Of a DNA stretch of 64,000 nt, positions 35,788 through 48,762 are shown in pieces. The stretch spans positions 2,480,001-2,544,000 of the forward strand of contig NBAZ01000003.1 in NCBI GenBank assembly GCA_002794735.1, written 5' to 3'. A program made the translations under genes and the position numbers. The stretch's first letter is position 1. Each line of letters opens with the position of its first letter. The notes under the pieces were generated by a model that worked only from the letters and a program-made list of their open reading frames with translations, had not been told where the DNA came from and searched no databases. This DNA comes from Pyrrhoderma lamaoense. Its lineage: Eukaryota > Basidiomycota > Agaricomycetes > Hymenochaetales > Hymenochaetaceae.

Positions 35788-38700
35788 ATGGACCCGGCAG
35801 AGCAACGAGCAAACGCCGTCGCAATGTTGCGAAGGGCGGCCTCACTACCTCGTATGAAGGATGGTCGTAGGCCGCCAATGCATGGGGAGTCAGGCGGGGT
35901 CTCTGAAGGTGAACGTAGCACAGGTATAAGCTCAGAACGAGATCAACAACCTACTTCACCTGAATCGGCTGCCCATGACGCTAGTAAAGTGACGGGAAAA
36001 CAAGAGTTGCAGGAAACCGAGCATGACCCGGAGCAACTCCCAGAGGCTGTTGATGATGATAAGAATAAGCCAGAAAGTAGCACTTCCGAGGCTGAACGAG
36101 GGGATCATGATGGCGACGCAACTACAGAACCAGATGCTTCGGAACCTGAACGACCAGCTTCGACTACTCCCAGTCAGCAAACGTCTTCATCCCCATCAAC
36201 GGCAACAACATCCAAGCGTCGCTCACGCTCACGTTCCCGCTCACGAGGCTCTCGTGACATGCGCGCGAAAATGCGTCAGCTCGAGGTAGCCTCTGCCCAA
36301 CAACACGCTTCTTCTCCGGATCCATCTGGAAGTAGCAATGTCGTTAGTCTGGACGATGCACTCTCCTTGGACTCTTCAAATCCTGCACTTAATACTCAAC
36401 AAGCCTACCTTATGCATATCCAAAGGACCCAAACGCCATTCAACCTTGGAATTAATACTACCACTCTTTCCCCTACCAGTGCCGCAGTAGGGATGCCAAG
36501 CTTACAGACATTACAGAATAGACATCTACAAGGTTTATTTAGAAGTAATAGTGCCGCTGCACGAATGATGGCTCTCAATAAACTAAATGGCGTTGATTGT
36601 AGTACACCAACTCCTGGTCCTGCATCTGCCTTCCCTTCATCAGGGTCTGGTTTGAGCCCAAGCCCAAGCCCAGCTCCAGGAAAAGCTAAACTAATGAGGA
36701 ACAATACCGTTGCCGGAGAGGAGCGTGTTGCCGCTCGACAACAGCTCTTAAGAAGGCTTAATGAACGAATTCAAGAGCGAGGGGATTTACTTGATGTTGG
36801 TCTCATAGGCAGTGGAGGGGCGGTATCTAGTGCGGAGGAAGCAGTGTCCGCTCCTGCGACTCCTGCAGCGAAGGGAAGAAGAAGACGCTCACGTAGAAAG
36901 AGCGGTTCGGCGGTTGTAGACGACCGGGACCGTGAATTATTGGCGGGAACGATGAATAGTATCAATCCTCTTGGACCCTTTGGTGTACTGAATGGGATGG
37001 GGATGGGGATTGGTGCATTCAATGCTATGGCGGCACTGACAGGAACCGGAGGGATCAGTACTAGTACGACACCTACTCCTGGAGCTATGGAATTACGGGA
37101 TCTTTATCCTCCCTTGATTGCACTTCCCCCATCTCGCGCTCCGAGCGTCCCACTTGAAAGACAGCTAGTCTCACCGGTAGGAGATCGTGATGTAAAGACA
37201 CCAGATCTATTGGGAATGAGAACACCGACACCTCATCTACCAAATACATCTTCAGGAGCATCTCTTTCAGATTCTAATACTACAAATAACATCCCAAATA
37301 CAGCTGCCAATCGCCTTACCCATACACATCAATATGACTCACCAATGGCTCATCGTGGACCCGTAGTTGAGGAGGAGGATGACGAATACGAAGCTATACC
37401 TACACCTCCTCGAGCTTCAGGGTCTGCTGCTCGTAGCGCACCACTTACTTCATCATCTTCAATTGACTCACGAAACCGTAGCCCATATAAGCAGGATGTG
37501 GTACCTAAAAGTCCTTTTGAGCGTCCACGAGAAGAGCCAGACGAAGAGCTTGTTGGGGAGTCTGAAAGGGTCTTGTTCGGTACCAGCAGCGCACGAGCGG
37601 CTGCTGCTAATGAATTGCTTGATAGGGAACTAAGTTGGGTAGTAGATCCTAGTTAGTTCCTTATTTTTTTCTCTGATTTGTCTCCCTACTAATCTACGAT
37701 TATTTTCATAGTACCTGCAGTGTCAAGAAGGATATATGAGGACACTGACAGGGAGATTAGTTGGAATGCTGAATTAGGTATGTTACTAGTCCCATTGGGG
37801 TCCGGTTATCAAAATTACTAAAGATTCATAGTTCCTGAAATGCTCCATCCTGCTACGACCGCGGCAGAGCGTAATGTAAGCTGGATTGATCCACCTGGTA
37901 AGTGTTTGCCATATATTGTTATGTTATATACGATTCGATTTTAAATAAAAAATGCTTCCTCCTTTCAACCATCTGTATAACTTATATATCAGGGTCTCTC
38001 CGTGGCAGGATGCCAGTTTACGATGAAGATGAAGATGAGGAAGATGGCGAGGAAGAGCAAGAAAAGCATGGATCTCGACAGCCTTCTCCCGTGAATCATC
38101 TGAGACGCAACTTCTTATCGATCTTGATGCGACACCGGATAACCCAGATGCACGCTCCCAAAATGATGTCTCCGTTGATCCACACCCTCCATCTTCAGCA
38201 TCTTCTATACATTCAACCGCCATCACAGATGTACGGGAGAGTGCTGCATCTGATGTTTCTGCAACAATTTCTGCACGACGCGATAGTAATCGTGACACGC
38301 TTGAGTTAACACATTCCCAAACAGAATCCTTACAGGGATGGAGGGAACTAGCTTTGGGTGCCTCAAGTGTTGAGCGCCTCTCCATGAACACTGAAATAGA
38401 AGCCGCCGGGGTAGTAGTAGTGGGAATGCTCCAGCCCTCGGTTCAAAACGTTCGGCAGACTCTACTTCAGGCACAAGTACATGGAACAAAGTGAAAAATA
38501 CTTTCACGCGGAGTGGCTCAAGTCTTGGGAGGCGGTCACGCACAAATAGTTTGGCTAGGGAGAGAAGGGGTGATACTGAATCTAGCCGAGAGAGTGCTAC
38601 GAGTTTAATGAGTGGAAAGAGAGAGTCAAAAGGTGATGGATGGACAGGACAATCGTCTTCATCGTCTACCTCGGCCACGAAACACCAAGCTAGTGGAAGG

Positions 38701-41700
38701 GCCCCTTCTCCTGTATCACTTGGAACTAACATTGGTGTGTCAGTTGCGAGCGCTGCAACATCTCTTATGCCGCTTCCACCAAGAACAGGAACTTCACCAA
38801 TACCTCCTTTATCAGATTCAGAAGCTGCTTCTAGATATGCTGGTCTCAATCCTAAATTATTTCCATTCCCTGGAATCGAAGCGCTCAGGAGCAAAACGCC
38901 TGGAGTTGGTGTAGGATTTACGATGTCCACGCCAGATGTGACTCTACATGATAGACCAGGATCTGCCGGTCTTAGGAGTGCAAATTCGAGCACTAGTATG
39001 TCTAGTATGCAGCAAGAACGTGAGCGTGATACATCTTCATCTCGTGAAACAAGTGGGCAAAGTAATGTTACGACTGCTCCCGTGGAAGTTTAGCACCTCG
39101 TGACCGGAAACTCTCTCATCATGGTTCCGATAGTCGCCTTCTTCCCAAATACCAATTAACGCCAGGTCCAGCTTTCTCTGGTGCCCCTTCTTCTGCAGGT
39201 GCCCAAATTGATTATTTCAACATTCCACAGCCACCTCCTCATGTCCCAGCAGCAAGTACGAGTCCACTTCCACGAACCAGAGAAGGTGTAAGAAAATGGT
39301 TGAGTGCTAGACTCTTCCCCAGTACTTCACAGCAAGGAAATAACTCTGGAAAACTAGGAGGGGATGGGTCTCATAGCGTTCCCTTGAGTGTGGCTTCTGG
39401 TTCAACTGAACAAGGCAGAGGTATGGGACTGGCAGTTATTGGATCAAGAATTGAAGCAACAAAGAAACCTTCGTTATCAGACCTAGTGGCTAGAAAGGAT
39501 ATTGAAAACATCAGTGACTGGGAAGAGACAGACAAAGAGAAGGAACCGGAAGCTAAACCGGAAAAACATGGACAAACTACAAGTATTAGCACCATGGCTA
39601 CTGAATCCCAGCCACCATCGGAGCCAACATCAATGAACGTCTCTACAACATCTATGGCATCGAAAGATCTAGACATCTCAGAATCTTCTCCGGATGACCC
39701 ATTACAGGCTTACGGTTTTACTAACTCACACTCTCATCTACCAACTCAGAATTTCCATACCCATACCCTTCCACATCAGCATTCAAACATAGGTGAAGCC
39801 GATATATTTGAATTACATGAATCACGGCACTTATCCTCAGCACCATTGTCGTCTTCACATGATCCATCATCTGCTACACCTGATCCCGCGTCATCTGAAG
39901 AATCTCCATCTCAATCCTCACATAGATCAAGATCATCGATGGATTCCCTTTATTCTCCAGAGGGTAATGCAGATGTTTCAAGCCAAGCTATGGATATTCT
40001 ACAAAGGCTTGATCAAGCACTACATGCTGATTATCACAACCGTCTATGGGCAAATGCTCTCACCTCTCCTCCACGACGTCTTCTCCTTTCATCTCCAATG
40101 CTGCAAGTCGCAAACTGCAATACGGTTAAGGACAGATTCTTATTCCTTTTCTCAGATATCTTGATAATTGCTAAGCCAATGCTTCCGGATCGTGACTCTT
40201 TTATCGATACTCAAAAGGTCTATCCTCCGGATCGTAAATTTTACATCAAGAACGTGGTGCACCTCAAAGATTTAAAGCTAAATGTTGATCGAGACAATGA
40301 TGTTGATTTCGAAGGGAATGGCCACGGACAGGCTTGACTAGTGCTCTTATTTCCCAGAGGCCGGAATTTATACGTAGATTTATACACGAGTTCTCGACAG
40401 ATGGCATGGATCGTGCAGTGTCGCGTTTGGTAGACATCCGCGATCCGAAGGGATGTACTGCTCTTGGCCGTCTACTGGTCCAATTGCCTGAGATAGATCG
40501 CGCAAGACTAGGAGAGTACTTGTCAAGGAAGTCTTCGAAAATGATACTAAAGGCATATCTCGAAGCATTTGGATTCACGGCATTGATATCGACGTGGCAT
40601 TAAGAATTTTCTTATTGTCTATACATATGCCTCAAGGTTCAGCTCATGTTTATACGCTGGAAATACTTCTTGATACCTTTGCTGGTAGATGGTATGAGGC
40701 GAATGCAAGTATTGTAGCATTTGATAGAGACCTTGCAGTTAGGCTGGTTCGTGCGATTGTCCGTCTAAACGAAGCACTCCACTCAGCTAATGCTCATGAC
40801 TCTGGGCCTGGTGGTTATGGGAGGCCACACATCACAGCAAGAGATTTCACCGAAGCATTCCGCAGACATGATCCACGCAGCCTTGTTCCCGATAGTACAT
40901 TGGATAGAATCTATACATCTGTCCGAAATGAGAAACTCTGTCAAGCTCGAAACGCAATGAATGGTCAGGCACCAAGCCCAGTCTCCCTTAAACGACCAAT
41001 ACCTCCTAGAATCACCTATCGCCGACAATCTGAGCCTATTGTTGTCCGTATACCTCAAGCTGATCCGGCTCTCACTATCCAGCTGTTCGGCCAAGATCTC
41101 ACCTTTGAGCCATCTGTTCTTACATTTGCAAAATCCAGTGAACAATCCTTCCGAGTCACCGGGACAGCGTTTGGATCAAAGACCATGGTTATGGCTTGTG
41201 CAGGTTCATCGGCACCGAATTACAGCGGGTTGCCGCTGAGTACCACAATTGTCGTTGAAAGAGCCTTCATGAGAAATACTTTCCAACTCGCCTTCGCAGA
41301 CATCAAGGGCAGGAAACGGAAGTATATGTTCAGTGTAGATGACCCTGTTATCAGACACGAATGGACTAGTTCTCTCAAACGCCAGATGGAAACAGCTCGT
41401 GCTGGAGCTGAGGTCATCACTGCACATGGAAGCAATGGCCTCCCGGCTGGAAATTTACAGGTCTATCGTGCTGCCGATGTACTAGCATTTAATGTTCTCC
41501 AGGAAACCCTTCTTTCTCAGCTTCCTTCCACCATCTCGATCTCCGCAAATGGGACTCTTCGTCAAACTTCCAAGTCCGTTCAAGACTGGTCACCTATTTC
41601 AAACATGGGACCTAATGCAAACATCTCTAGAAGATCACAATCTCGCAGTCAAATATATAGGCTGGGGTGGGACGACATGAATACGAAATATCGAACGGAT

Positions 41701-42041
41701 CGAATTCCGGTCAGGGTTCTGGTATCAATTCAAGCTCAGTGAGTCGCACTGCGAGCCAGCTTGGAATATATGAAAATACGGAAGGCAATGGCCTGCCTGA
41801 TATCGATGACATTAACGAAGCGTGTCGGCTATGGACGGGACCAGAGCTCGAGATGGTCTGCCAGCAGAACAGCTCTATTGCACTCGTCTTGAGTTTACTA
41901 CAAGCTGCATTACCGTACGATGTTGATGACGAAGCAACTGCAAATACAAACTCTTATGGGTTAAACGCTCGGTTCCAGTTTCCTCATCCTTCTCTCTTAC
42001 AAAGGAATCAATCACAGTCTTCCGCTTATCAGATCTGGTAA
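35788..42041 (+). CDS. large SEC7-domain ARF guanine-nucleotide exchange factor with PH domains
   Basis: The first ATG is 35788 (MDPAEQRANAVAMLRRAAS). A very long Ser/Pro/Thr-rich region follows, with small exons around 37710-38000. A PH-like segment appears at about 40080-40310 (LLLSSPMLQVANCNTVKDRF; RKFYIKNVVHLKDLKLN). The SEC7 domain spans about 40340-40950: PEFIRRFIHEFS, MILKAYLEAFGFT, then GIDIDVALRIFLLSIHMP, DTFAGRWYEAN, LAVRLVRAIVRLNEALHS. A second PH domain follows (about 41080-41400), then an acidic tail. SEC7 proteins exchange GDP for GTP on ARF GTPases and drive vesicle traffic; the PH domains bind membrane lipids. The layout resembles the fungal SYT1/YEL1 group. The frame slips by one base near 38090, 38390, 39080, 40325, 40575 and 41665, always restoring a sensible continuation, so I read one gene with sequence errors. 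Confidence 0.75.
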
Positions 42042-42467
42042 ATAACTCTCTTGCTTAACCGCTGATTTGTCGTTCTGATAACGATATCTTATTTACAGAA
42101 AATTCCATGTTTTTTCCTTATATTTGTGGTGGTTTGTTACCAGTATTACCTATTTATGGTTGTGTCCATTGAAACGTCTCGTTCCTCATTTGGTTTGTAC
42201 GATGAATATAAGCGTTTGTTTAGTTATTTATCATTAGTCATTCTTACATATCTACATCTCTTGGTCACTACTCTGTCTTTGTCCACCTTGTTCTCATGTT
42301 CTACTAAACCTCACAAGATCTCTCTACAGCTTCACAGTGTTCATTTCTATCTCTCTTGTTTATGTTGTTTATTATATTCTCAATGGATCTAGGTTGTTAA
42401 TTAATTACTTGCTCCAGTATCACCATTAATATGACATCTACAGCGAATTTCTAGTGTGTTCATCAAG
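42042..42467. other. convergent 3' intergenic region
   Basis: T-rich stretch between the ARF-GEF stop and the next minus-strand gene end; nothing recognisable. Confidence 0.5.
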
Positions 42468-43586
42468 CTAGGCGAGAAGTAACTGTTTTGAGACATAGAT
42501 TGCCGCATGAGCGTTAGCTTGTCTTTTATATGAGGTATCTTCAAGCTCTATTTCCCGTGAATACTGATATAATTCATCTTGAGTCAAGTACTTCAATTTT
42601 CTTTGAAACTCAAATCTTCCACTATTTTGTATACCATTACTATACCAAACGTCACGGGTATTGAAATCAATGAGACGACATGTATAATGATCCCTACTAC
42701 CATAGATAACTCCCACTAAAATATAACTTATTTGCCTTGTGGGGAAGTGGAATTCATGGTCAATCATAAAAAATGAACCAGGAACTTGAATACCGATGAT
42801 TGGGGGTAACAATTTTAATTCTGGATCCTTTGATGACAGTGTGTATTCGCAATTCGGGCATTTGAGAAAGGATGTCCTTATAGCGTATCTCCACCATTCC
42901 GAGAGTGTTACAAGCTTTCGTTTCCCAGAAGCTTTACGAGGCTCAATGACGTCATTACAAAACTTAATATAGAGCTTGTTCAGTGTTGTCCCTGCTGGAT
43001 GGTCTATGGTGTAGTAAAGAAAAGATGATGTTATACTTTCTGTCCACGTCGTTCCGCATACACTGTTCGCACACCATTCGTTTTTACACACAGAAAACTT
43101 CATCATGAATTCTTCTTCGGAGATCAAGAAATAGTTTACTAAATCTTGTATACCTGTGTCAAGAGCACCAACTGGAAACATATTTGCGTTTATGTGGTTC
43201 AATTTAGCTCTAGTTTGATTTCTTATATGAATGAATTCAGTTTGGTCTATTTTGAGTGGAAATGTTTGAATAGATTACTGATATTCATGTTGTCAAAAAC
43301 CTTTCGATTAGTTGTATTTTCCATATGTGCAACAAGATTGGGAAAAGACTATCATATGCACAACTGTGTGTGTCCCATGGTAAACCAAGCGGGGCTTAAA
43401 GTGCCTTGCATTTGATCTAATTAAACCTGCATTTGTAGGCAGTGTAGACTGAGGGTCTATGGGAGATAGTCGGCTTATGGGCTGAGAGCGAGAACGGTTT
43501 CGATTCAAGTTTCGTGACTGATCCCGAGCTTGTTGACCTGGGTGCTGTGGAGGACGGGGCTGCAATCGTCCCTTTGGCCCTGACAC
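42468..43586 (-). CDS. ubiquitin-specific-protease-like protein, paralogue 2
   Basis: Begins at about 43586 with an Arg/Asn/Gln-rich disordered leader (MSGPKGRLQPRPPQHPGQQA), then a folded domain. IRNQTRAKLNHINANMFPVG aligns with IRTNIRTILYGKNHRRFPIG of paralogue 1. It keeps a zinc-knuckle-like CPNCEY, PPIIGIQVPGSFFMIDHEF, and the USP-like end ISYILVGVIYGSRDHYTCRL followed by TRDVWYSNGIQ. The position of the candidate nucleophile Cys of paralogue 1 (GSDCAL) reads GALDTG here, so the Cys box is lost. The frame between 43203 and 43420 is unsettled. Likely a catalytically dead or diverged relative of paralogue 1; function unknown. Confidence 0.6.
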
Positions 43587-44566
43587 ATTCCCTGATTGTG
43601 GTACAATACTTGGGGCCGAGATTTGTGTGCGTACATGATCCCTGATAAGATTGTTTACTTAAGTTAAATAAACGGTAAACAACAAGTGTTCCTTTAAACT
43701 TACCTTGATTTAGTGGTATTTAGGGGACGGTCTGGAACAGTGTGGTTGTCTAATAGATCATGAGTGAGTAGTTTGAAGGATGAAATGAATGTAACGAAGA
43801 ACGAAACCTAATTTTCTATCATCCTTTCCTCCGTGACGAGTATGAGTAGGTTCTCTAGTTTTGTACATTCATAAACCGGGTGCCTTCAAAGCAACTTCTT
43901 ATAAAAGGTTTACAAGGATAGCCTAGTACCTGTTTAAGCAATAATTCGAGGCTCATAAAGAGGTTCTTTAAAAAGAGCAATGGAACTCCACCATGAGAAG
44001 AAATATGCATGGTACGGGTTGGTATCAGAAATTTCATTATTGCTGTTGCTGATACAGGTCCTGATTCTGACGTCAGCGAGCAAAGAACTGTAATCTGTCA
44101 CTGATAATCGTTAGGGCACATGGATATCGTGTTGAAACTATTTGGAACATTTGTATTATTATCTACCCATAAATTCACCAGAAAATAGACAAAACATCCT
44201 GGGATGTGCGCTATAAGTCCTGACGTAGGTATGAAGTGAGTAATCCCTATTTCACCCATGTACTCATCTTATGGCTCTTCCCAAAAATCGGAGTGGGCTG
44301 AACTTTAAATGTATTGAACTACGAGCAAATGATGCTGAAATTGTTATATCCAGGTATGCGTTTAGGTTCCGCAAAGTGAGTATATGGATTTGTAATCAAA
44401 GCAAAGTTATGTAGATTATTACTGTAAGGTTACTATAATGCATAAGTAGATGCGTGCAGATGTATGGAATGATGCCTGAATTGTAATAGTGAGTTTAAAG
44501 AAAATAAGAATAGAAGATATCGCGCAATGGCGATATTCTTTTTATACTGGCCCGTCTATCCGGTTA
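43587..44566. other. intergenic, no gene seen
   Basis: About 1 kb upstream of the USP-like paralogue 2. Some further 5' leader of that gene may lie within 43590-43760. A TGACGTCA palindrome occurs at 44068-44075. Confidence 0.45.
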
Positions 44567-45388
44567 TCAAGAAGTACTAGGTTCAGTAGCTTGCGGTGTG
44601 TCTATAGGTTCTGCAATATTTTCGCGACTTGCATTTTCTGATTCCGAAGATACTTTATCCTGAGTATCATCGTCGCCATCATCCATTATTTCTGAAAATT
44701 ACAGAGCTCAGTAGTTATATTCCCAAAACTATGCTAAAAGAAACATACCTTCACCATATACATCTGGATGTGCACGGAAACAATCTTGCATAGACTTGAA
44801 TAGCTCGACACAGTTTATTCCTTTTGGCTCTTCTTCACTATACACAAAACAGCTAAATGCTGCTCGGAACTCTTGTCCGCAAGGACCGTGAGCCATTCCA
44901 CCGAGACATGGACAATCCCAATTGATTTCACCCGTCTCTGGATTATAGGCGGCACCACCATGCCCGTCTTCATTTCCTGAATCAGCCTCTGGTGATTGAG
45001 ATTCAGCTTCATCTACGCTTGGCGGATCAACTTCGGTTATGGGACTTTGAACACGAGCTTCCGTATTTTGGTCAGGCTTCTGTTCACCGACAGATGCGGT
45101 TTGCTTTTTTGGCCTTACTTTAGTCTCGGGTTTGTGTGCTATTAGGAATATCAGTTTTATTATTCATATAACCTTGTAGTGCAGCGTACTTTCAGCGTCC
45201 AAATAGACAGCTTGGCTCCATGCAAGTGCACCGGCCAGAGCAACAGTGCCAAACATCCATTCTAATTGTTTTCCTCGTATAGCACTGCGGGCCTGAGTCG
45301 ACAAGGAACGGGAGAGATTTAACGCATGGCGTTGCCTCGGGATACGTGTAGGTCGACGAGCAGCGGCTCTGACGAATGCAGAAAACAT
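44567..45388 (-). CDS. MIA40: mitochondrial intermembrane-space import receptor MIA40
   Basis: The first exon (start 45388) encodes a mitochondrial presequence (Arg-rich, up to [11 protein letters not shown]) and a single hydrophobic anchor ([19 protein letters not shown]), as in the membrane-tethered fungal MIA40. After an intron comes a charged linker and the core: the redox-active CPC motif in [15 protein letters not shown], then [11 protein letters not shown] and [11 protein letters not shown], both exact CX9C, joined by [12 protein letters not shown]. The tail is acidic. MIA40 forms mixed disulfides with cysteine-rich precursors and folds them in the intermembrane space together with Erv1. 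The EMI1-like twin CX9C protein of this window is a likely substrate. All parts of the gene are intact. Confidence 0.95.
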
Positions 45389-45750
45389 TTAGTAGAGAAT
45401 GGCAGCGTTAACTAGCGTGACGTCCCTTTGAATCCACATTACAAAACGAAAAAGATGCGTTAATAAGCAAATATCACGTGTACTATATACGCCTTATTTG
45501 TAGAGTTACTAGTACCCATCAAAGTACTAAATTGGACACAGCCATCCGCCTACAATCGACCCGGAGTGATCGATTTCTATTCAAAATCACAGTTTTCCGC
45601 CCTGGAAACGTAAACCTTGGCAGAAACATAAAAGCATGATGAAGCCCCTTCCCCTTTCTTCATCAGCGCTCTTTTCACCCACACTCTTTTCACTTTCACA
45701 ACTTTTTCTATTCCCAAGTTTAAAATCATCAACCAGTTCATCTTTGCTCC
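45389..45750. other. divergent promoter region
   Basis: About 360 bp between MIA40 and the next plus-strand gene. A CACGTG lies at about 45475, and a CT-rich stretch precedes the ATG at 45751. Confidence 0.45.
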
Positions 45751-47300
45751 ATGGTCAGGTTAAATGGAGGTATCGCCTTGAATACCAATTCTGGTGGCAA
45801 TGGCAGTAATCGAAGAAAGTCTGGATTTCTTTCTAAAAACCTATCCTTTTGGGGACTAGTTGGGGCCGCTATGCTTTTGTTAAAACTCAAAGAAGAACGT
45901 GATCAATGTAAGATTATAATATAGTAAAGCCTATTTCTTCTGAGATGAATGTTATAAATCTCAAGATCAACCGGTTCCAAGTGAGCCTGGTTCTCAGGCG
46001 AATCCACTTGCTCCCCCTCCTTATAGAGATGACGACTGCGATAGGGAGAGTGCGATAGTACTTGATACGACTATCGACAGACCAAAGCGCAAACGCTCTT
46101 TATTTAAAGGTTGTTGTGTTTGTTGTGGTTTCAAGTGGGAGATTTCACTTTTTTTGCTATCAATTTTTTTTCTGACTAGTAGATATAAAATGACAGTTGT
46201 GGCCGGTTTTGCCTTGCCTTGGGGATTGTCATTCTTGGTTATTTGGCCTGGTCGTTGGTGAAACTTACTTGGTGGGCAGTTACAGTAAGTATCAGTTAAG
46301 CTGTTTTGAGTATGCGATTAATTTACTGACGTGAACACACTAGCCTGCGCCATCTGGTCTTGAGAATATGCCAGAATTCAGTACTTCTTTAGGCTGTCTT
46401 GATGCCTCACACTTCTTTACAGATTCCAAGGCTCAGGCTACCTTGGATCACAATGCCATCCTATATACGACGGCTGTTGACAGTGATGGCTCTTTTGAGC
46501 TTCGTATAAACGGTGGTGCCGTTGGAACGATCACTCTTTCACCTAGTCAAAACACGGAATATGACAATACAACAATTGCTCTTCATACAACAATCCGTAG
46601 TAACGAGGAAGGACTACTTTCAAAAGTTCAAGTTGATCACTCCAAAAACGGGAATAGTGCCATAAATGTTGTCACTCCACTCGGTGCTGACAACGAGGAT
46701 GCGTGTATGCGCTACGACCTCAACCTCCAGCTGCCACAGTCTCTTAGCTACTTGCGTGTTGTATCTCAGTCTGTTGCGCAGATAAAGTTCTCGGATGAAT
46801 TCACAACTGAATTCAATGGACTAGAGACAGTGAAGATAATGCTTTCAAGTAGATCATCTTCAAATATGGTACTCCCTATTTCCGATTTCATTGCTGAAAA
46901 TATGGAAGTAAGCTTGAAGGGCGGCTACCTTTCAGGTGCACTTTCTATTGTGGGATCTACCTACGTCTCCACGCAGTCCGGGGATGCTATATCAAATGTC
47001 AAGTTTGTGACTGTAGAATCAGATTCCCGTGAAGCTAAGCTTTCGACGAAAACAGGCACCGGCCAGTCGACGTTCACGTATGAGAACCCAGAATTGAAGC
47101 GCGTACAGAGTGAGCATATTGTCTCAGGTCAAGGTGATCTGAGGATCGACTATAAGCAGGCTCGCTTCAATGGGACTGTAGATGTAAAGGCTCGTTCGTA
47201 TTCAATGTCTGGCGTACGAAGTGACATGGATTCTGCCTCCGTTATGTGGGCGACAAGAATGGAAAAGACTCGCTCAAAGTTGTCACTGATGGTGGGTTAA
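45751..47300 (+). CDS. single-pass membrane protein with a beta-rich outer domain
   Basis: Starts at 45751 (MVRLNGGIALNTNSGGNGS). Four exons. The N-terminal part is polar and basic (RPKRKRSLFK), followed by one strong hydrophobic helix (ALGIVILGYLAWSLVKLTWW), then a large domain of about 320 residues with many short beta strands and Ser/Thr/Asn-rich turns (TTIALHTTIRSNEEGLLSKV; SVSLKGG-like repeats; GDLRIDYKQARFNGTVDVKA). This is the layout of a type II membrane protein or a cell-surface protein of the DUF4097-like beta-helix kind, common and uncharacterised in basidiomycetes. No catalytic motif seen. A short hydrophobic segment at residues around 35-45 is probably not a second helix. Confidence 0.6.
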
Positions 47301-47609
47301 TATCTCTTTCTGAAAGGCATAAGACGTTACTTTTGCTTTGTTTCTATTTCTCTTTACAAAAAACGCTATTTTTGTGGACTATGGGTTAATTAGCTTGAGT
47401 TTGTTTGTTTGTTTGTTACCGAGTAATTATTATTATAATCACATAAGCAAGATGATATGTTATAAGCGGGTCACGTGAAAAATTACGCGTCTCGCGTTTG
47501 GCTAGTAGAAAATCAAGAATATTATTGTTAAAATAACAGAAATCATTATTCTGAACATTAAATTTTGAACACTCAACCACAGACTACATTCGTTTTGAAA
47601 TTAGCGCAA
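47301..47609. other. intergenic with GTTT microsatellite
   Basis: Contains a short run of GTTT repeats near 47400-47416 and a CACGTG near 47473. No gene. Confidence 0.5.
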
Positions 47610-48762
47610 ATGTCTTTCGACGACAGTTCAAGTGGCTGGCAGTTGACAGAGTCAGATCCCGGTGTGTTCTCGTACGCTTCTCTCATGAGTAGTTTAACAG
47701 GAAAGTTTACTGAGTGTGCTATTTTAGAGAATTCCTGAACACGCTCGGCGTGAAGGACCTTATAGTTGATGACCTTTATTCACTTGATGCCGACGCATTA
47801 AGAAGCTTGCAACCTATCCATGCTCTTATTTTCCTCTTTAAGTGGGTTGGTCATTCAGATGAAAGTGGCGGAGGGCAAGGCACATACGATGATGCTTTCC
47901 CAGGCTTCTTCGCCCACCAGGTCGTTAACAACGCTTGTGCAACCCTTGCAGTCTTAAATGCCCTTCTTAATATTCCAGGACTAGTGACTGGGTCAGAGAT
48001 AGAAGATCTCCGCTCGTTCACGATAGGTATGGACCCACAAACATGTGGTCTTACCGTCACGAGCAGCGAGTTCTTACGTGCAGCACATAATGCCTTGAGC
48101 CCACCGAGTGCGGTAAGCCTTGATGGGCTTAACCTTCCCAGAGAGAAAAGTGAAGATGCATACCACTTTGTTGTATACGTACCTGTAGCGGGCAGCGTAT
48201 ATGAATTAGATGGATTAAAAAGATGCCCAGTCAATCACGGTTCCTACCAAGAAGCTGGAGAAGGATGGATAGCTAAAGCTAGAGAAGTAATTGAAGCAAG
48301 GATCGCAACCTATCCTGCGGGATCAGTAAGTATTTAATCTTTATCATCTTAATAGTATTATAACCTGATATACTAATGATCTCAATAGCTTGAGTTCAAT
48401 CTAATGGCCATACATACAGATACTCTTCCAAAGATGAAGTCACAACTGCAACAAGCTCAGGCTAAAAATCAGGAACTAGCGGTCTCTCAGCTTGTGGTAC
48501 AAATAGCTCAAGAGGAAGAAAAAAGACGACGGTGGGCGGTAAGATATCATTCCCTGTGTTTACCTTGCTAGTCAAGCTAATGCATGTACTTTGTCAGTTC
48601 GAAAACAGTCTGAGGAGACATAATCATGTTGGGCTTTTACATGCATTAGCACTTGCTCTTGCAAAATCTGGAAGATTAGCGTCGGTGACAGAACAGGCAC
48701 GTGCTAGAATGAAGGAGCGCATAGAAAGAGGTCGCAGACAAGGGAAAATGGAAGAAGATTGA
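47610..48762 (+). CDS. UCH37/UCHL5-type ubiquitin C-terminal hydrolase
   Basis: Start at 47610 (MSFDDSSSGWQLTESDPGVF); an intron beginning GTACGC joins to SEFLNTLGVKDLIVDDLYSL. The catalytic set of UCH enzymes is complete: Gln and Cys in FFAHQVVNNACATLAVLNAL, His in AYHFVVYVP, Asp in VYELDGLKR. The C-terminal extension after two further introns (RRHNHVGLLHALALALAKSG, then a Lys/Arg/Glu-rich tail) matches the extension by which UCHL5 binds the proteasome subunit RPN13. It removes ubiquitin from the distal end of chains at the proteasome or in INO80-type complexes. Intact and of usual length (about 320 residues). Confidence 0.93.

Noticed and set aside
44068..44075. TGACGTCA palindrome as a bZIP operator
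   Set aside because: A second copy of the same octamer lies inside coding sequence near 42946, and there is no nearby start codon it would clearly control.
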